NCBI RefSeq assembly: GCF_029351045.1
Contig: NZ_JARKIN010000001.1
Coordinates: forward strand, 2,672,001-2,736,000
Source of the DNA: Streptomyces sp. WMMB303
GTDB taxonomy: Bacteria; Actinomycetota; Actinomycetes; Streptomycetales; Streptomycetaceae
Direction of reading: 5' to 3'
DNA: 64,000 nucleotides
Part shown: piece after piece, positions 1-9,495 of the stretch
Layout of the letters: each line of letters begins with the position of its first letter
How positions within the stretch are numbered: the stretch's first letter is position 1
The notes under the pieces: model-generated
Seen by the model: the letters and a program-made list of their open reading frames with translations, nothing else
The model's database searches: none
What the model was told of the DNA's origin: nothing
Program-made: the position numbers and the translations under genes

Positions 1-443
1 TGCTCGGCCGTCAGCCCGTATCCGGACTTCGTCTCGACGGTCGTCGTGCCCTGGGCGGCCAGCTCCGCCAGATGCGCCTCCAGGGTGGCCGCCAGGTCCG
101 CGTCGGACGCCGCGCGGGTCGCCTGCACGGTGGTGCGGATACCGCCGGCGGTGTAGGGACGGCCCGACATCCGGGCGTTGAACTCCTGGGTGCGGTCGCC
201 CGCGTAGAGCAGATGGGAGTGGCTGTCGACGAACCCGGGGACGGCGGCCCGGCCGCCCGCGTCCACGGTCTCGTCGGCGGCGGGGGCCTCGCCGGTGGGT
301 CCCACCCAGGCGATGTGACCGTCCTCGACGACCAGGGCCGCGTTCTCGATGAGCCCGAGCGGGCTTCCGTCGCCCTGTGCGGGGTCGTTGGTGACGAGGG
401 TGGCGAGGTTGGTGAGGGAGAAGGTGGCAGGCCGTCGGCTCAT
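1..443 (-). CDS. hutI: Imidazolonepropionase, N-terminal part (cut by window edge)
   Basis: HutI opens the ring of 4-imidazolone-5-propionate to give N-formimidoyl-glutamate, the third step of histidine degradation in the cytoplasm. About 147 residues are visible. They begin [10 protein letters not shown] and run into the amidohydrolase metal site [18 protein letters not shown], where the His-x-His pair binds the metal and the following segment is typical of HutI. The ATG at 443 is the only start near the family start. The gene is last in a leftward operon after hutF (gap about 80 bp), hutU and the M20 hydrolase. The C-terminal two thirds lie outside the window, so integrity cannot be judged. 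Confidence 0.93.
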   Translation of the reverse strand, partial: MSRRPATFSLTNLATLVTNDPAQGDGSPLGLIENAALVVEDGHIAWVGPTGEAPAADETVDAGGRAAVPGFVDSHSHLLYAGDRTQEFNARMSGRPYTAGGIRTTVQATRAASDADLAATLEAHLAELAAQGTTTVETKSGYGLTAE

Positions 444-522
444 GAGGGTCGGTCCTTGGTCGCGGGAGGCACGGGCACGGAGGGGGCCGCGGTGCGCGGC
501 TGTCACGGGCGGCGGGTGGCGG

Positions 523-2103
523 TCAGGGGCGGAGGGCGGCGACGGCCCGGGCGAGGGCTTCGGGCACGGAGTCCACGAGGGTGTGCGCACCGTCCCGCAC
601 CACCTGCCGGCCGCCGACCACCGTGTGGCGGACGTCGGCGGAGGTGGCGGCGAACACGGTCGTCTCGGCGGCCAGCCGGGCCACCGGCCCGGCCGTGCGC
701 ACCGAGTCGAGCGCGACGGTGGTGAAGTCCGCCGGTGCCCCGCTCTCCAGGCGGCCCGCCTCCGGCCGGCCGAGGGCGGTGTGCCCGCCCGCGGTGGCGG
801 CCCGCAGCAGTTGGCCCGCCGTCCAGTGGCCGCGGGTGCGGCTGGCGAGCCGCTCGTCCAGTTCCAGCGCGCGGGCCTCCTCGAACAAGTCGATCACGGC
901 ATGGCTGTCGCTGCCCAACGAGAGTGCGCACCCGGCACGTTCGAGGGCGGGGGCCGGTCCGATGCCGTCGGCGAGGTCGCGTTCGGTGGTCGGGCACATG
1001 CACACGCCGGTGCGGGAGCCGCCGAGCAGGCGGACGTCGTCCGGCGTCAGATGGGTGGCGTGCACGGCGGTGGTCCGCGCGCCCAGCACCCCGTGCTCGT
1101 CGAGCAGCGCGGTCGGGGTGCGGTCGTGGGCGCCGCGGCACGCCTCGTTCTCGGCGACCTGCTCGGACAGGTGGACGTGCAGCGGCGCGTCCCGCCGCCG
1201 GGCCCACTCGGCGACGGTGTGCAACTCCCGGGCGGGCACGGCCCGCACCGAGTGCACCGCGGCGCCGACCCGCGCGTGGTCGCCCTGCGGGGTGAAGGCG
1301 GCCGCGCGTTCGGCCCACGCCTCCGCGCTGCCGTCGCTGAACCGCTGCTGCTGCCGGGTGGGCGGTTCGCCGCGGCCGTCCTTGCCGATTCCGGCGGCGA
1401 GGTAGGCGGTGTCCAGCAGGGTGATGCGGATGCCCGCGTCGGCCGCGGCCGCGACCAGCGCGTGGCTCATGGCGTTGGGGTCGTCGTAGCGTGCGCCGCC
1501 CGGCGCGTGGTGCAGGTAGTGGAACTCGCCCACGCAGGTGATCCCGGCGAGCGCCATCTCGGCGTACACGGCCCGGGCCAGCGTGTAGTAGCTGTCCGGG
1601 GTGAGCAGCGCCGCCGTCCGGTACATGGTGTCGCGCCACGTCCAGAAGGTGCCCGAGCCGACCTGGACGGTGCCGCGCAGGGCGCGGTGGAACGCGTGCG
1701 AGTGGGCGTTCGCCAGCCCGGGCAGGGTCAGTCCGTGCAGGACGACGGCCCCGGGGGGCGGCGCGGGGACGTCGGTGCGGACGGCGCCGAACCGGCCCTG
1801 CGCGGTCACCTCCAGGACGACGTGCGGCTCGACGGTGCCGTTGAGCCAGGCGTTCTCGCACCAGTAGACCTTCGCGGCGGGCGCACCGCCGGGTTCGGGG
1901 CCGGTCGATCCGGGGTGCGGCCCGGCGGCCGCGGCCGGCGTCGCGGCGGTCCTGCGCGACGCGGTCGCCCCGGCCTCGGTCTTCCCCGTGGCCGCGGGTC
2001 CCGCCCCGGCCGGCCCCTTCCCGGCGGTTCGGCTCCCGGGTCGTCCCGCGCCGGTCGGCGCCGTGCGCGTCCGGGTCGGCGGCGTCGGCGTCTCGGTCGT
2101 CAC
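523..2103 (-). CDS. hutF: Formimidoylglutamate deiminase
   Basis: HutF converts N-formimidoyl-glutamate to N-formyl-glutamate and ammonia. The amidohydrolase-fold core begins at about residue 79 ([10 protein letters not shown]) and carries the metal motif HSH at 134-136 ([16 protein letters not shown]). Later come [13 protein letters not shown] and [17 protein letters not shown], the latter supplying the usual metal-binding Asp. The first 78 residues are Pro/Ala/Thr/Gly-rich and contain no alternative Met, Val or Leu codon, so the GTG at 2103 is effectively forced. That GTG overlaps the stop of the upstream M20 gene (GTGA), implying translational coupling. The family is usually about 450 residues, so the 526-residue length reflects the odd N-terminal extension. 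Confidence 0.9.
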   Translation of the reverse strand: MTTETPTPPTRTRTAPTGAGRPGSRTAGKGPAGAGPAATGKTEAGATASRRTAATPAAAAGPHPGSTGPEPGGAPAAKVYWCENAWLNGTVEPHVVLEVTAQGRFGAVRTDVPAPPPGAVVLHGLTLPGLANAHSHAFHRALRGTVQVGSGTFWTWRDTMYRTAALLTPDSYYTLARAVYAEMALAGITCVGEFHYLHHAPGGARYDDPNAMSHALVAAAADAGIRITLLDTAYLAAGIGKDGRGEPPTRQQQRFSDGSAEAWAERAAAFTPQGDHARVGAAVHSVRAVPARELHTVAEWARRRDAPLHVHLSEQVAENEACRGAHDRTPTALLDEHGVLGARTTAVHATHLTPDDVRLLGGSRTGVCMCPTTERDLADGIGPAPALERAGCALSLGSDSHAVIDLFEEARALELDERLASRTRGHWTAGQLLRAATAGGHTALGRPEAGRLESGAPADFTTVALDSVRTAGPVARLAAETTVFAATSADVRHTVVGGRQVVRDGAHTLVDSVPEALARAVAALRP

Positions 2104-3410
2104 ATCAGACCTTCCAGTACATCGGCGAGCGCGGTCACGCCCGCCGCGCAGTCGTCCTCCTCCGCGAACTCGGCCGGCGAGTGCGAGACACCGGTCGGGT
2201 TGCGGACATACAGCATGGCCGTGGGCACCGAAGCGGACAAAATACCCGCGTCGTGTCCGGCGCCGGTGGGCAGCACCGGCACCTCGCCGCCGAGCAGCGC
2301 GCGGACCCGGTCGCGCAGCGCGTGGTCGAACTCGACCAGCGGCGTCGCCGACTCCCCGGTGACCTCGACGTGCACGCCGTCCCGCCCGCCCCGCTCCCCG
2401 GCGGCGCGTTCGATCTCGGCGACGACACCCTCCAGCGTTCCCGCGTCCGGGGCCCGCGCGTCGAGCCAGCCGCTGACCTGTGACGGGATGGCGTTCACCC
2501 CGTTCGGCTGCACCGCCACCCGGCCGAAGGTGGCCAGCGCACCCGCCAGCCGCGCCTTCTTGCGGGCCGCCAGGACGGTGTTGGCGTAGGTGAGCATCGG
2601 ATCGCGGCGGTCCTCCAGCCGGGTGGTGCCCGCGTGGTTGGCCTCGCCCCGGAAGTCGAACCGCCAGCGGCCGTGCGGCCAGATCGCCGACGCGACGGCC
2701 ACCGGGTGCGCGGTTTCGGCCAGCGCCCGGCCCTGCTCGATGTGCAGTTCGACGAACGCGCCGATCCGCGCCAGGCGCTCGGGGTCGGGGCCGAGCGTCC
2801 CGGGGTCCTGCCCGGCGGCTTCCATGGCCTGCGCGAGGGTCACCCCCTCGGCGTCCCGCAACGCGTGGGCGTCCTGCCGGGTCAGCGCGCCGCTCGCCAG
2901 GCGGGAGCCCACGCAGGCCAGTCCGAAGCGGGCCCCTTCCTCGTCGGCGAAGTTGACGATGGCCAGCGGACGGGTGAAGGCGGTGCCGCGGGCGCGGAGC
3001 TCGTCGTGCGCGGCGAGGGCCGACAGCACCCCCAGCGGGCCGTCGAAGGCGCCGCCGTCGGGGACGGAGTCCAGATGCGACCCGGTCACGACCGCGTCAC
3101 CTGCGGACCCGTCGGCTGCGGGCCCGGCACCGGGGCCGCCGGTCCCCTCGGCGTCGGGCCCGGCCCAGGCCCACTGGTTGCCGTTCCGGTCGACCTCGTA
3201 GGCCAGTCCCCGGACCGCGGCCTGCTCCCGGAACCACTGCCGGCACTCCAGGTCGGGTCCCGTCCACGCGAAGCGGCGGTACCCGCCGCCCGCGGACCGG
3301 CCCAGCGGCAGCAGCTCCCGCCACATCTGCCGGAACGAGGGCGGCGGGCCGCCGTCCCCCGCCGGCTGCGGCCGCGGCCCGGGCCCGGCGGCCCCCTCGT
3401 GGGCCTCCAT
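2100..3410 (-). CDS. M20-family amidohydrolase (allantoate amidohydrolase / N-carbamoylase-like) in the hut operon
   Basis: This 436-residue protein has the M20 peptidase/allantoate amidohydrolase signature. VTGSHLDSVPDGGAFDGPLG gives metal ligands H112 and D123, FADEEGARFG at about 155-163 gives the catalytic and metal glutamates, then come FVELHIEQGRAL and the late TGAGHDAGIL with the last metal histidine. The dimerisation insert lies in the middle third. It is coupled at both ends: its ATG shares one base with the hutU stop (TGATG) and its stop overlaps the hutF GTG. Members are often named allantoate amidohydrolase. In this position the plausible substrate is N-formyl-glutamate or another N-acyl-glutamate from the pathway, because no HutG is visible. 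That substrate is inference. Confidence 0.87.
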   Translation of the reverse strand: MEAHEGAAGPGPRPQPAGDGGPPPSFRQMWRELLPLGRSAGGGYRRFAWTGPDLECRQWFREQAAVRGLAYEVDRNGNQWAWAGPDAEGTGGPGAGPAADGSAGDAVVTGSHLDSVPDGGAFDGPLGVLSALAAHDELRARGTAFTRPLAIVNFADEEGARFGLACVGSRLASGALTRQDAHALRDAEGVTLAQAMEAAGQDPGTLGPDPERLARIGAFVELHIEQGRALAETAHPVAVASAIWPHGRWRFDFRGEANHAGTTRLEDRRDPMLTYANTVLAARKKARLAGALATFGRVAVQPNGVNAIPSQVSGWLDARAPDAGTLEGVVAEIERAAGERGGRDGVHVEVTGESATPLVEFDHALRDRVRALLGGEVPVLPTGAGHDAGILSASVPTAMLYVRNPTGVSHSPAEFAEEDDCAAGVTALADVLEGLM

Positions 3411-5080
3411 CAGACATCCCCCTCGCGCATCGGAATGCGGACGCCGCGGTCCTCGGCGACGGCCTCCGCCTCCGGGTACCCGGCGTCGACGTGCCGGATC
3501 ACTCCGGTGCCGGGGTCGTTGGTCAGGACCCGGCGCAGCTTCTCGCCCGCGAGCGCCGTGCCGTCGGCGACGGTGACCTGGCCGGCGTGCAGCGAGCGGC
3601 CCATGCCGACCCCGCCCCCGTGGTGCAGGGAGACCCAGGTGGCGCCGGAGGCGACGTTGAGCATGGCGTTGAGCATGGGCCAGTCGGCGATGGCGTCGGA
3701 GCCGTCGCGCATGGCCTCGGTCTCGCGGTACGGCGAGGCCACCGAGCCGCAGTCCAGGTGGTCGCGGCCGAGTACGAGCGGCGCCGCCAGTTCCCCGGCG
3801 GCGACCATGTCGTTGAAGCGCTCGCCGGCCGCGGCCCGCTCGCCGTAGCCGAGCCAGCAGATCCGCGCCGGGAGGCCCTGGTAGTGCACGCGTTCGCCGG
3901 CCAGCTTCAGCCAGCGGGCGAGGGAGGTGTTCTCCGGGAAGAGGTCGAGCAGGGCCCGGTCGGTGGCGGCGATGTCGGCGGGGTCGCCGGAGAGGGCGGC
4001 CCAGCGGAAGGGTCCCTTGCCCTCGCAGAAGAGGGGCCGGATGTAGGCGGGGACGAAGCCGGGGAAGTCGAACGCGCGCGCGTACCCGGCGAGCTGGGCC
4101 TCGCCGCGCAGGGAGTTGCCGTAGTCGAAGACCTCGGCGCCCGCGTCCTGGAAGCCGACCATCGCCGCCACGTGCGCGGCCATCGACTCGCGTGCCCGGA
4201 GGGTGAAGTCGGCGGGCTTCTCGGCGGCGTACGCGGCCATGTCGGCGAAGTCGACACCGGCGGGCAGGTAGGCGAGCGGGTCGTGCGCGGAGGTCTGGTC
4301 GGTGACGATGTCGATCGGAGCGCCGTCGGCGAGCATCCGGGGCAGTACCTCGGCCGCGTTGCCGAGCAGGCCGATGGAGAGCGGGCGGCGTGCGTCCCGG
4401 GCCTCGACGGCGAGCCGCAGCGCGTCCGCGGCGTTCTCGGCACGGACGTCGAGGTAGCCGTGTTCGATGCGGCGGGCGATCCGCGAGGGGTCGCACTCGA
4501 CGACCACGGCGACACCGTCGTTCATGGTGACGGCGAGCGGCTGGGCACCGCCCATCCCGCCGAGCCCGGCGGTGAGGGTGATGGTTCCGGCGAGCGTGCC
4601 GCCGAACTTCTTCGCCGCGACCGCCGCGAACGTCTCGTAGGTGCCCTGGAGGATGCCCTGGGTGCCGATGTAGATCCACGAACCGGCGGTCATCTGGCCG
4701 TACATGGTCAGGCCGAGCTGCTCCAGCCGCCGGAACTCCTCCCAGTTGGCCCAGTCGCCGACCAGGTTGGAGTTGGCGATCAGTACGCGCGGGGCCCACT
4801 CGTGGGTGGTCATCACCCCGACGGGGCGCCCGGACTGGACGAGCATCGTCTCGTCGCCGCGGAGGGTGCGCAGAGTGCGGAGCATCGCGTCGAAGGACGT
4901 CCAGTCGCGGGCGGCCTTGCCGGTGCCGCCGTAGACGACGAGTTCGTCGGGGTGCTCGGCGACCTCGGGGTCGAGGTTGTTCTGCAGCATCCGCAGCGCG
5001 GCCTCCTGCTGCCATCCGAGCGCGCTCAGCTCGCTGCCGCGCGGTGCCCTGACCGGGCGCGGTCCTGCGGTGCTGGTCAT
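3410..5080 (-). CDS. hutU: Urocanate hydratase
   Basis: Urocanase hydrates urocanate to 4-imidazolone-5-propionate using tightly bound NAD+. The protein is 556 residues, the normal family length. It shows [15 protein letters not shown] near residue 46-60, the glycine-rich stretch [10 protein letters not shown] at 171-180, and [28 protein letters not shown] with the conserved active-site cysteine. The ATG at 5080 is chosen because AGGAGG lies about nine bases upstream and the family start aligns; an upstream ATG at 5134 would add 18 unlike residues. It is the first gene of the leftward hut operon, below the promoter/operator at 5163-5211. Confidence 0.96.
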   Translation of the reverse strand: MTSTAGPRPVRAPRGSELSALGWQQEAALRMLQNNLDPEVAEHPDELVVYGGTGKAARDWTSFDAMLRTLRTLRGDETMLVQSGRPVGVMTTHEWAPRVLIANSNLVGDWANWEEFRRLEQLGLTMYGQMTAGSWIYIGTQGILQGTYETFAAVAAKKFGGTLAGTITLTAGLGGMGGAQPLAVTMNDGVAVVVECDPSRIARRIEHGYLDVRAENAADALRLAVEARDARRPLSIGLLGNAAEVLPRMLADGAPIDIVTDQTSAHDPLAYLPAGVDFADMAAYAAEKPADFTLRARESMAAHVAAMVGFQDAGAEVFDYGNSLRGEAQLAGYARAFDFPGFVPAYIRPLFCEGKGPFRWAALSGDPADIAATDRALLDLFPENTSLARWLKLAGERVHYQGLPARICWLGYGERAAAGERFNDMVAAGELAAPLVLGRDHLDCGSVASPYRETEAMRDGSDAIADWPMLNAMLNVASGATWVSLHHGGGVGMGRSLHAGQVTVADGTALAGEKLRRVLTNDPGTGVIRHVDAGYPEAEAVAEDRGVRIPMREGDV

Positions 5081-5162
5081 GTGGCCCTGCCTCCTCGACT
5101 CGCGGCGTACGCGCGCGCCGGGCGTGCCACGCACTCCGGGGGCGTACGCGCACTCAGTGGTC

Positions 5163-5211
5163 GCGTATCGAATCTATTCACCAACGATACGCATTGAATA
5201 GTTCTAGTCAA
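5163..5211 (-). promoter_or_regulatory. hut operon promoter with two interleaved palindromes
   Basis: On the minus strand a TTGACT -35 (5211-5206) and TATCGT -10 (5189-5184) are separated by 16 bases. Two perfect inverted repeats cover this promoter: GCGTATCG (5163-5170) with CGATACGC (5185-5192), and CTATTCA (5174-5180) with TGAATAG (5195-5201). The stretch is AT-rich against its surroundings. A repressor or two factors binding here would occlude the -10. No hut regulator gene is visible in the window. The remainder of 5212-5386, up to the DJ-1 gene, shows nothing clear apart from that gene's ribosome binding site. Confidence 0.7.
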
Positions 5212-5386
5212 CGGTGCGCCCGGCCGACCGGGGTCCGCCCCGCCTCCTCGGCCGCCCACGGACCGCGGCGGACGACTGCGGCGGCCAGGGGACGGGACGG
5301 GCTCGCCCGGTGGCGTCAGCGGCCATGGCGGCCCGGAGCGGCCTACGGTCGTCCCGTAGCCCTCCCCCGCACCCCCGGAGAACGAC

Positions 5387-6100
5387 ATGACGCAGATCCT
5401 TTTCGTGCTGACCGGCGCCCGGCACTGGACGCTCGACGACGGCACCCGGCACCCCACCGGCTTCTGGGCCGACGAGGCCGTCACCCCCTACGAGGCGTTC
5501 ACGACGGTGGGCCACGAGGTCGTCGTCGCCACCCCCGGCGGGGTCGTGCCCGCCGTCGACGAGGCCAGCCTGTCCGCCGAAGCGAACGGCGGACAGGACA
5601 ACGCCGACCGGGTCAAGGCCGGGCTGGAGTCCTTCACCGCGCTGGGCAACCCGCTGAGCATCGAGGATGTACGGATCGACAGCGCCGGCGGCCCGGCCGG
5701 GTTCGACGCCGTCTTCTACCCCGGCGGGCACGGCCCGATGGAGGACCTGGCGACCGACTCGGACTCCGGCACGCTGCTGGTGCGCACCCTGGCCTCCGGC
5801 AGGCCGCTCGGCGTGGTCTGCCACGGCCCCGCCGCGCTGCTGGCCGCCCACACCCAGGAGGGCGCCAACGCCGTGCACGGCTACCGGCTCACCGGCTTCA
5901 CCAACGCGGAGGAGCGCATGACGGGGCTGGCCGACAAGGCCAAGTGGCTGCTCCAGGACCGGCTGGTCGAGGCCGGGGCGCACTTCGACGCGGGCGAACC
6001 GTGGGCCCCGCACGTGGTGGTCGACCACAACCTGGTGACCGGCCAGAACCCCGCCTCGGCCGGACCGGTGGCCGCCGAGCTGATCAAGATGCTCGGCTGA
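5387..6100 (+). CDS. DJ-1/PfpI-family type 1 glutamine amidotransferase-like protein
   Basis: This 237-residue cytosolic protein has the DJ-1/PfpI nucleophile elbow GVVCHGPAALLAA with C145-H146, the oxyanion segment FYPGGHGPMEDLA at about 110-121, and the conserved glutamate E30 (FWADEAVTPY) that lowers the cysteine pKa in this superfamily. The layout resembles Hsp31-like or glyoxalase III-like members, which act on methylglyoxal or damaged proteins. Which activity applies is not visible. GGAG lies eight bases before the ATG. The gene runs opposite to the hut operon and converges with the PP2C gene across a hairpin. Confidence 0.88.
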   Translation: MTQILFVLTGARHWTLDDGTRHPTGFWADEAVTPYEAFTTVGHEVVVATPGGVVPAVDEASLSAEANGGQDNADRVKAGLESFTALGNPLSIEDVRIDSAGGPAGFDAVFYPGGHGPMEDLATDSDSGTLLVRTLASGRPLGVVCHGPAALLAAHTQEGANAVHGYRLTGFTNAEERMTGLADKAKWLLQDRLVEAGAHFDAGEPWAPHVVVDHNLVTGQNPASAGPVAAELIKMLG

Positions 6101-6139
6101 GTCCGCGCACCGTGCCCCGGATACCGGGCCCCGGCGGCT

Positions 6140-6174
6140 CCGGCCCCGGACGGGTGCGGTCCGGAAGGGGCCGG
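6140..6174. terminator. Bidirectional hairpin between convergent genes
   Basis: A GC-rich inverted repeat pairs CCGGCCCC (6140-6147) with GGGGCCGG (6167-6174). An alternative inner pairing is CCGGAC (6146-6151) with GTCCGG (6159-6164). It lies between two stop codons on opposite strands. There is no U tract, as is usual in Streptomyces. Confidence 0.55.
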
Positions 6175-6244
6175 GGCGCGGTGGGCCGGAGTCCCCAGGA
6201 GCCGGGAGGAATCCGGCGGGTCTCCGGCGGGAGCGCCGCCGGGC

Positions 6245-7447
6245 TCAGCCCGGGCTTGTGGGGCTGCCGTGCCAGTCCACGCACATCACCAGCGCGTCGT
6301 CCTGAAGCGGGGCCTCGCCCCGGTAGTTCGCCAGCTCCCGGAGGACCGCGGCGGGGACCAGACCGGCCGGCAGCAGCCGGTGCCCCGGCAGCGAGCGGGC
6401 GAGTGCGCGCTCGCCGTACTTCTCGCGTTCCCGGCCCGGCGACGCCTCCCCCGCCGGCCCCAAGGGCGTGTCGTAGACGCCGTCGCTGCCGATCAGCAGG
6501 CGGTCGCCGGATTGCACCGTGAAGGACTCCTCCACGTAGACCGTGTCCTCGAACATGCCCAGCGGCAGCTGATGGTCGAAGGGGACCGCCGCCACGTCCC
6601 GGCCGCGGATCCGCCACATCTTCGGGGAACCCGCGTCCACGACCGCCACCCGGCCGGTCGACAGCTCGAACCGCAGCAGCAGCACGGACACGTAGGCCGC
6701 GCCCCGGTACTGCGCGTAGACCGCCTGGTCAGCCAGTGTCGCCTGTCCCGCCAGGTCCAGTCCGGCCCGGCGCGCGTTGCGCAGCGCGTTGGTGGCGAGG
6801 TTGGTCAGCAGCGCAGCCTCTATCCCCTCGCCCATGCCGTTGGTGACGGCGAGAGTCAGATACCGCTCCGACGCCTCCCAGTCGAAGCTGTCGCCGTGGA
6901 TGGCGTACGCGGGCTCCAGATGGGCACCGACCTCGAACTCGTCGCGGACACAGGTGCGACCGGGCAGCAACTGCCACTGCATCTCCGCGGCCAGGGTCAG
7001 CCGGGAGACGCGGCGGGCCAGCAGGAACACATCCGTGTCCCGCTCGGCGACCAGGATCTCGTGTCCCAGCGCCTCGCACACCTGCTGCAGCGCGGGCAGC
7101 ATCCCGTCGGGATCGGCAGCGGACGGCAGCCCGACCGAGAGCGTGCCCAGCCGGTCGCCCCGGAGGGTGACCGGCAGATGGACGACGGCTCCGCCGTCGG
7201 GCTGCTGGACCGTGAAGGGCTGCTGGGAGCCGAAGGCCCGGCCCTGCGGGCTGTCGTGCACGGACACCGGCTCGGCGTCGGCAGTCTGACCGTCGACCGA
7301 CTGCAGCGACGTCATGCCGTAGTCGACCATGCGGAGCTCGACACGCCCGGCGCCGTACCGGCCCCGCAGCTCCTCGGTGACGACCCGGGCGAGCGCGTGC
7401 GGCGGTGCGGAGCGCAGCGCCTGCTGCAGGGTAGCGAATCTGTCCAC
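6245..7447 (-). CDS. PP2C-family (SpoIIE-type) protein serine/threonine phosphatase
   Basis: This 400-residue protein has an N-terminal GAF-like sensory region (about 1-150, including the HDSPQGRAF stretch) followed by a SpoIIE/RsbU phosphatase domain. Visible landmarks are LAAEMQWQLLPGRTCV, the metal-site motif IHGDSFDWEASERYLTLAVTNGMGEGIEAALLT, FELSTGRVAVVDAGSPKMW and RLLIGSDGVYDTPLG with the second metal aspartate. Such enzymes dephosphorylate anti-anti-sigma factors or similar regulators; the partner is unknown here. The usual DGMGEG is NGMGEG, losing one aspartate that often helps bind metal. The GTG at 7447 has AGGA upstream; the open frame continues 19 residues further. Confidence 0.82.
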   Translation of the reverse strand: MDRFATLQQALRSAPPHALARVVTEELRGRYGAGRVELRMVDYGMTSLQSVDGQTADAEPVSVHDSPQGRAFGSQQPFTVQQPDGGAVVHLPVTLRGDRLGTLSVGLPSAADPDGMLPALQQVCEALGHEILVAERDTDVFLLARRVSRLTLAAEMQWQLLPGRTCVRDEFEVGAHLEPAYAIHGDSFDWEASERYLTLAVTNGMGEGIEAALLTNLATNALRNARRAGLDLAGQATLADQAVYAQYRGAAYVSVLLLRFELSTGRVAVVDAGSPKMWRIRGRDVAAVPFDHQLPLGMFEDTVYVEESFTVQSGDRLLIGSDGVYDTPLGPAGEASPGREREKYGERALARSLPGHRLLPAGLVPAAVLRELANYRGEAPLQDDALVMCVDWHGSPTSPG

Positions 7448-7736
7448 GAGCGGTCCTGGTTCTGTGCGGGGCTGACGATGACCCCGCTGCCGCTGGGATC
7501 GCACGGGTTCAGCCGTTCCGGAAGAGTCCCGTGAAGGAACCTATCGCAGACACATCCGGACCGGTCCGGTCGCGTTCCCCTCCGCGCCGCGGGAGATGCA
7601 CGGATCCGGGCCGTGGGCCCCGGACAGACGGCCGACCGTCGGGTGCAGCGATGAGTTCGCGCTCCGCACCCGGTCCGTCTTCCCGGGAACGCCGGAGCGG
7701 CGCGCCCCGGCGCAGGGCACCGAGAGGCGGGAGACC

Positions 7737-8543
7737 ATGGTGGAGGCGAGTGGGAGCACGACGGGCGGCACAGCGTCGGACAGTACCCCTGCACGGCGTC
7801 CGCGGGCGTGGTACGGAGCCGCGGGCGCACCTCGCGCGGCACCGGAGCCGAACCCGTCCGACGCGGGGGGCGCGGCGGACGGCGGGGACTTCGGCGACGC
7901 CGCATCCGCGGCGGACTCCGCCGAGCGGGCGGCGGAGCTGCTGCGGCGGGCCGTCGGCTACGCGCTGGGCACCGCGCAGCCGGTGACCCCCGCTCTGCTG
8001 GATCGGCCGACCCCCTGCGCGCGATGGGACCTGGGCAGGCTGATGGCGCACGCGGACGACTCGCTGCGGGCGCTGCACCAGGGCCTCACCGAGGGCACCG
8101 TCGCGCTGTACCCGGAGCCCGGGAACGGCACGGGAGGCCCGGCGGACCCGATGGGTCCGGCAGGTCCGGCGGGTGGCGGGGCGGGCGGGGCGGACCCCGC
8201 GGCGGCCTTCCGGCTGCGCGCCGCGCGGCTGCTGGGCGTCTGGACCCGCGACGGTCCTCGGCACCGGCCGGTCGCGGTGGCCGACGCACCGCTGACGGCG
8301 ACCGCCCTGGCGCTGACGGGCGCGGTGGAGATCGCGGTGCACGGCTGGGACATCGCCCGGGCCACCGACCGGACCGCCTGCCCCGTTCCCGCGCCGCTGG
8401 CGGCCCGGCTGCTGCCGGTGGCCCGGCACCTGGTGCCGCACGCGGAAGCCCGGCGGCCGCTGTTCGGGCCGGAGGTACACCTCGCGCCCGGCGCCCCGCC
8501 CGGGGACCGGCTGCTGGCCCTCCTCGGGCGCGACCCCGGGTGA
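7737..8543 (+). CDS. DinB-like / TIGR03086-type maleylpyruvate-isomerase-fold protein
   Basis: A 268-residue protein. After about 60 low-complexity residues comes a DinB-like helical bundle: LLRRAVGYALGTAQPVTPALLDRPTPCARWDLGRLMAHADDSL, with the conserved CxxWD-type turn and a metal-ligand histidine. A second conserved segment, VEIAVHGWDIARATDRT, supplies the HGWD motif. Families with this fold include mycothiol-dependent isomerases and S-transferases; the substrate cannot be read. The ATG at 7737 follows GGCGGGAGACC, a good ribosome binding site; the frame is open upstream but unlike the family. It converges with the RpiR regulator gene. Confidence 0.75.
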   Translation: MVEASGSTTGGTASDSTPARRPRAWYGAAGAPRAAPEPNPSDAGGAADGGDFGDAASAADSAERAAELLRRAVGYALGTAQPVTPALLDRPTPCARWDLGRLMAHADDSLRALHQGLTEGTVALYPEPGNGTGGPADPMGPAGPAGGGAGGADPAAAFRLRAARLLGVWTRDGPRHRPVAVADAPLTATALALTGAVEIAVHGWDIARATDRTACPVPAPLAARLLPVARHLVPHAEARRPLFGPEVHLAPGAPPGDRLLALLGRDPG

Positions 8544-8612
8544 TCCGGACGGCCGGTGAGGGGACCCGTGGCGGTGAGCCCGGGGGCGGCGGCCCGGTGG
8601 CGACACCCGCTC

Positions 8613-9464
8613 TCACTCGGCGAACAGGCCGCGCTCTCCGGCTCGCGTGTCGAACTCCTCCAGGCGTGCCTGCGCGTCCGGCAGCCCGTCGCACATCGCC
8701 TCCAGCAGCACCCGGCCCAGCAGCATGGGTGCGCAGGCCGTGTCGAAGGCCAGGCCCGTACCGACGGCCGCGGGCAGCAGCAGGTCCTCGGGGTGGGCGA
8801 CCGGCGCGAAGGCGCTGTCGGCGACGGTGACGATCGACAGCCCCGCCTCCCGCGCGCTCTCCAGCGCCTCCACGGTCTCGCGCGGATGGCGGGGCAGCGC
8901 GAAGCACAGCAGCGTCCGGGCTCCGGCGCGTACGCAGCCGTCGATGCGGTCCAGGAGCATGGAGCCGCCCTCGGTGAGCAGCCGGACATCGGGATGGACC
9001 TTGGCCGCGAAGTACGCGAAGCCGGTCGCCTGTGCGGCCGCGGCCCGGAGTCCGAGCACGGGCAGCGGGCGGGAGGCGGCCAGCAGCGCGCCGGCGCGCT
9101 CGACCGGCGCCGGGTCCTCCAGCAGTGCGGCCAGGTGCCGCAGGTTCTCGATCTCGGCGTGCACGGCCTGCTGGTACTCGCTGAGCCCGGTGGCCCCCTC
9201 GCCCTCCGCGGCGGACTCGGCTTCCGCGGGCGGCTCGCTCTCGCGCAGGTGGCGACGGAGCGCCGGGTAGCCGTCGAAACCGAGCGCCACCGCGAACCGG
9301 GTGACGGAGGGCTGGCTGACTCCGGCCAGCTCGGCCAGTTCGACGCTGGAGAGGAACGGGGCGTCGCCCGCCCTGCGGACCATGCAGTGCGCGATACGGC
9401 GCTGGGTCGGGGTCAGCCGGTGCCCTTCGAAGAGCTTCAGCAACCGCGCGCTCGCGCTGCCCAT
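8613..9464 (-). CDS. MurR/RpiR-family transcriptional regulator
   Basis: A 283-residue regulator. The N-terminal HTH_6 domain includes RLTPTQRRIAHCMV and the recognition helix region VELAELAGVSQPSVTRFAVALGFDGYPALRRHLRE. The C-terminal half is a SIS sugar-phosphate-binding domain (LAASRPLPVLGLRAAAAQATGFAYFAAKVHP, then TLLCFALPRHPRETVEALE and IVTVADSAFAPVA). Such proteins usually sense a phosphosugar or MurNAc-6-phosphate; the ligand is unknown here. The ATG at 9464 has GAGAGG seven bases upstream. A perfect palindrome at 9496-9511 lies just upstream and suggests autoregulation. No sugar operon adjoins it. Confidence 0.9.
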   Translation of the reverse strand: MGSASARLLKLFEGHRLTPTQRRIAHCMVRRAGDAPFLSSVELAELAGVSQPSVTRFAVALGFDGYPALRRHLRESEPPAEAESAAEGEGATGLSEYQQAVHAEIENLRHLAALLEDPAPVERAGALLAASRPLPVLGLRAAAAQATGFAYFAAKVHPDVRLLTEGGSMLLDRIDGCVRAGARTLLCFALPRHPRETVEALESAREAGLSIVTVADSAFAPVAHPEDLLLPAAVGTGLAFDTACAPMLLGRVLLEAMCDGLPDAQARLEEFDTRAGERGLFAE

Positions 9465-9495
9465 CCCGCACCTCTCATTCAGCCCACTCCTCCCT

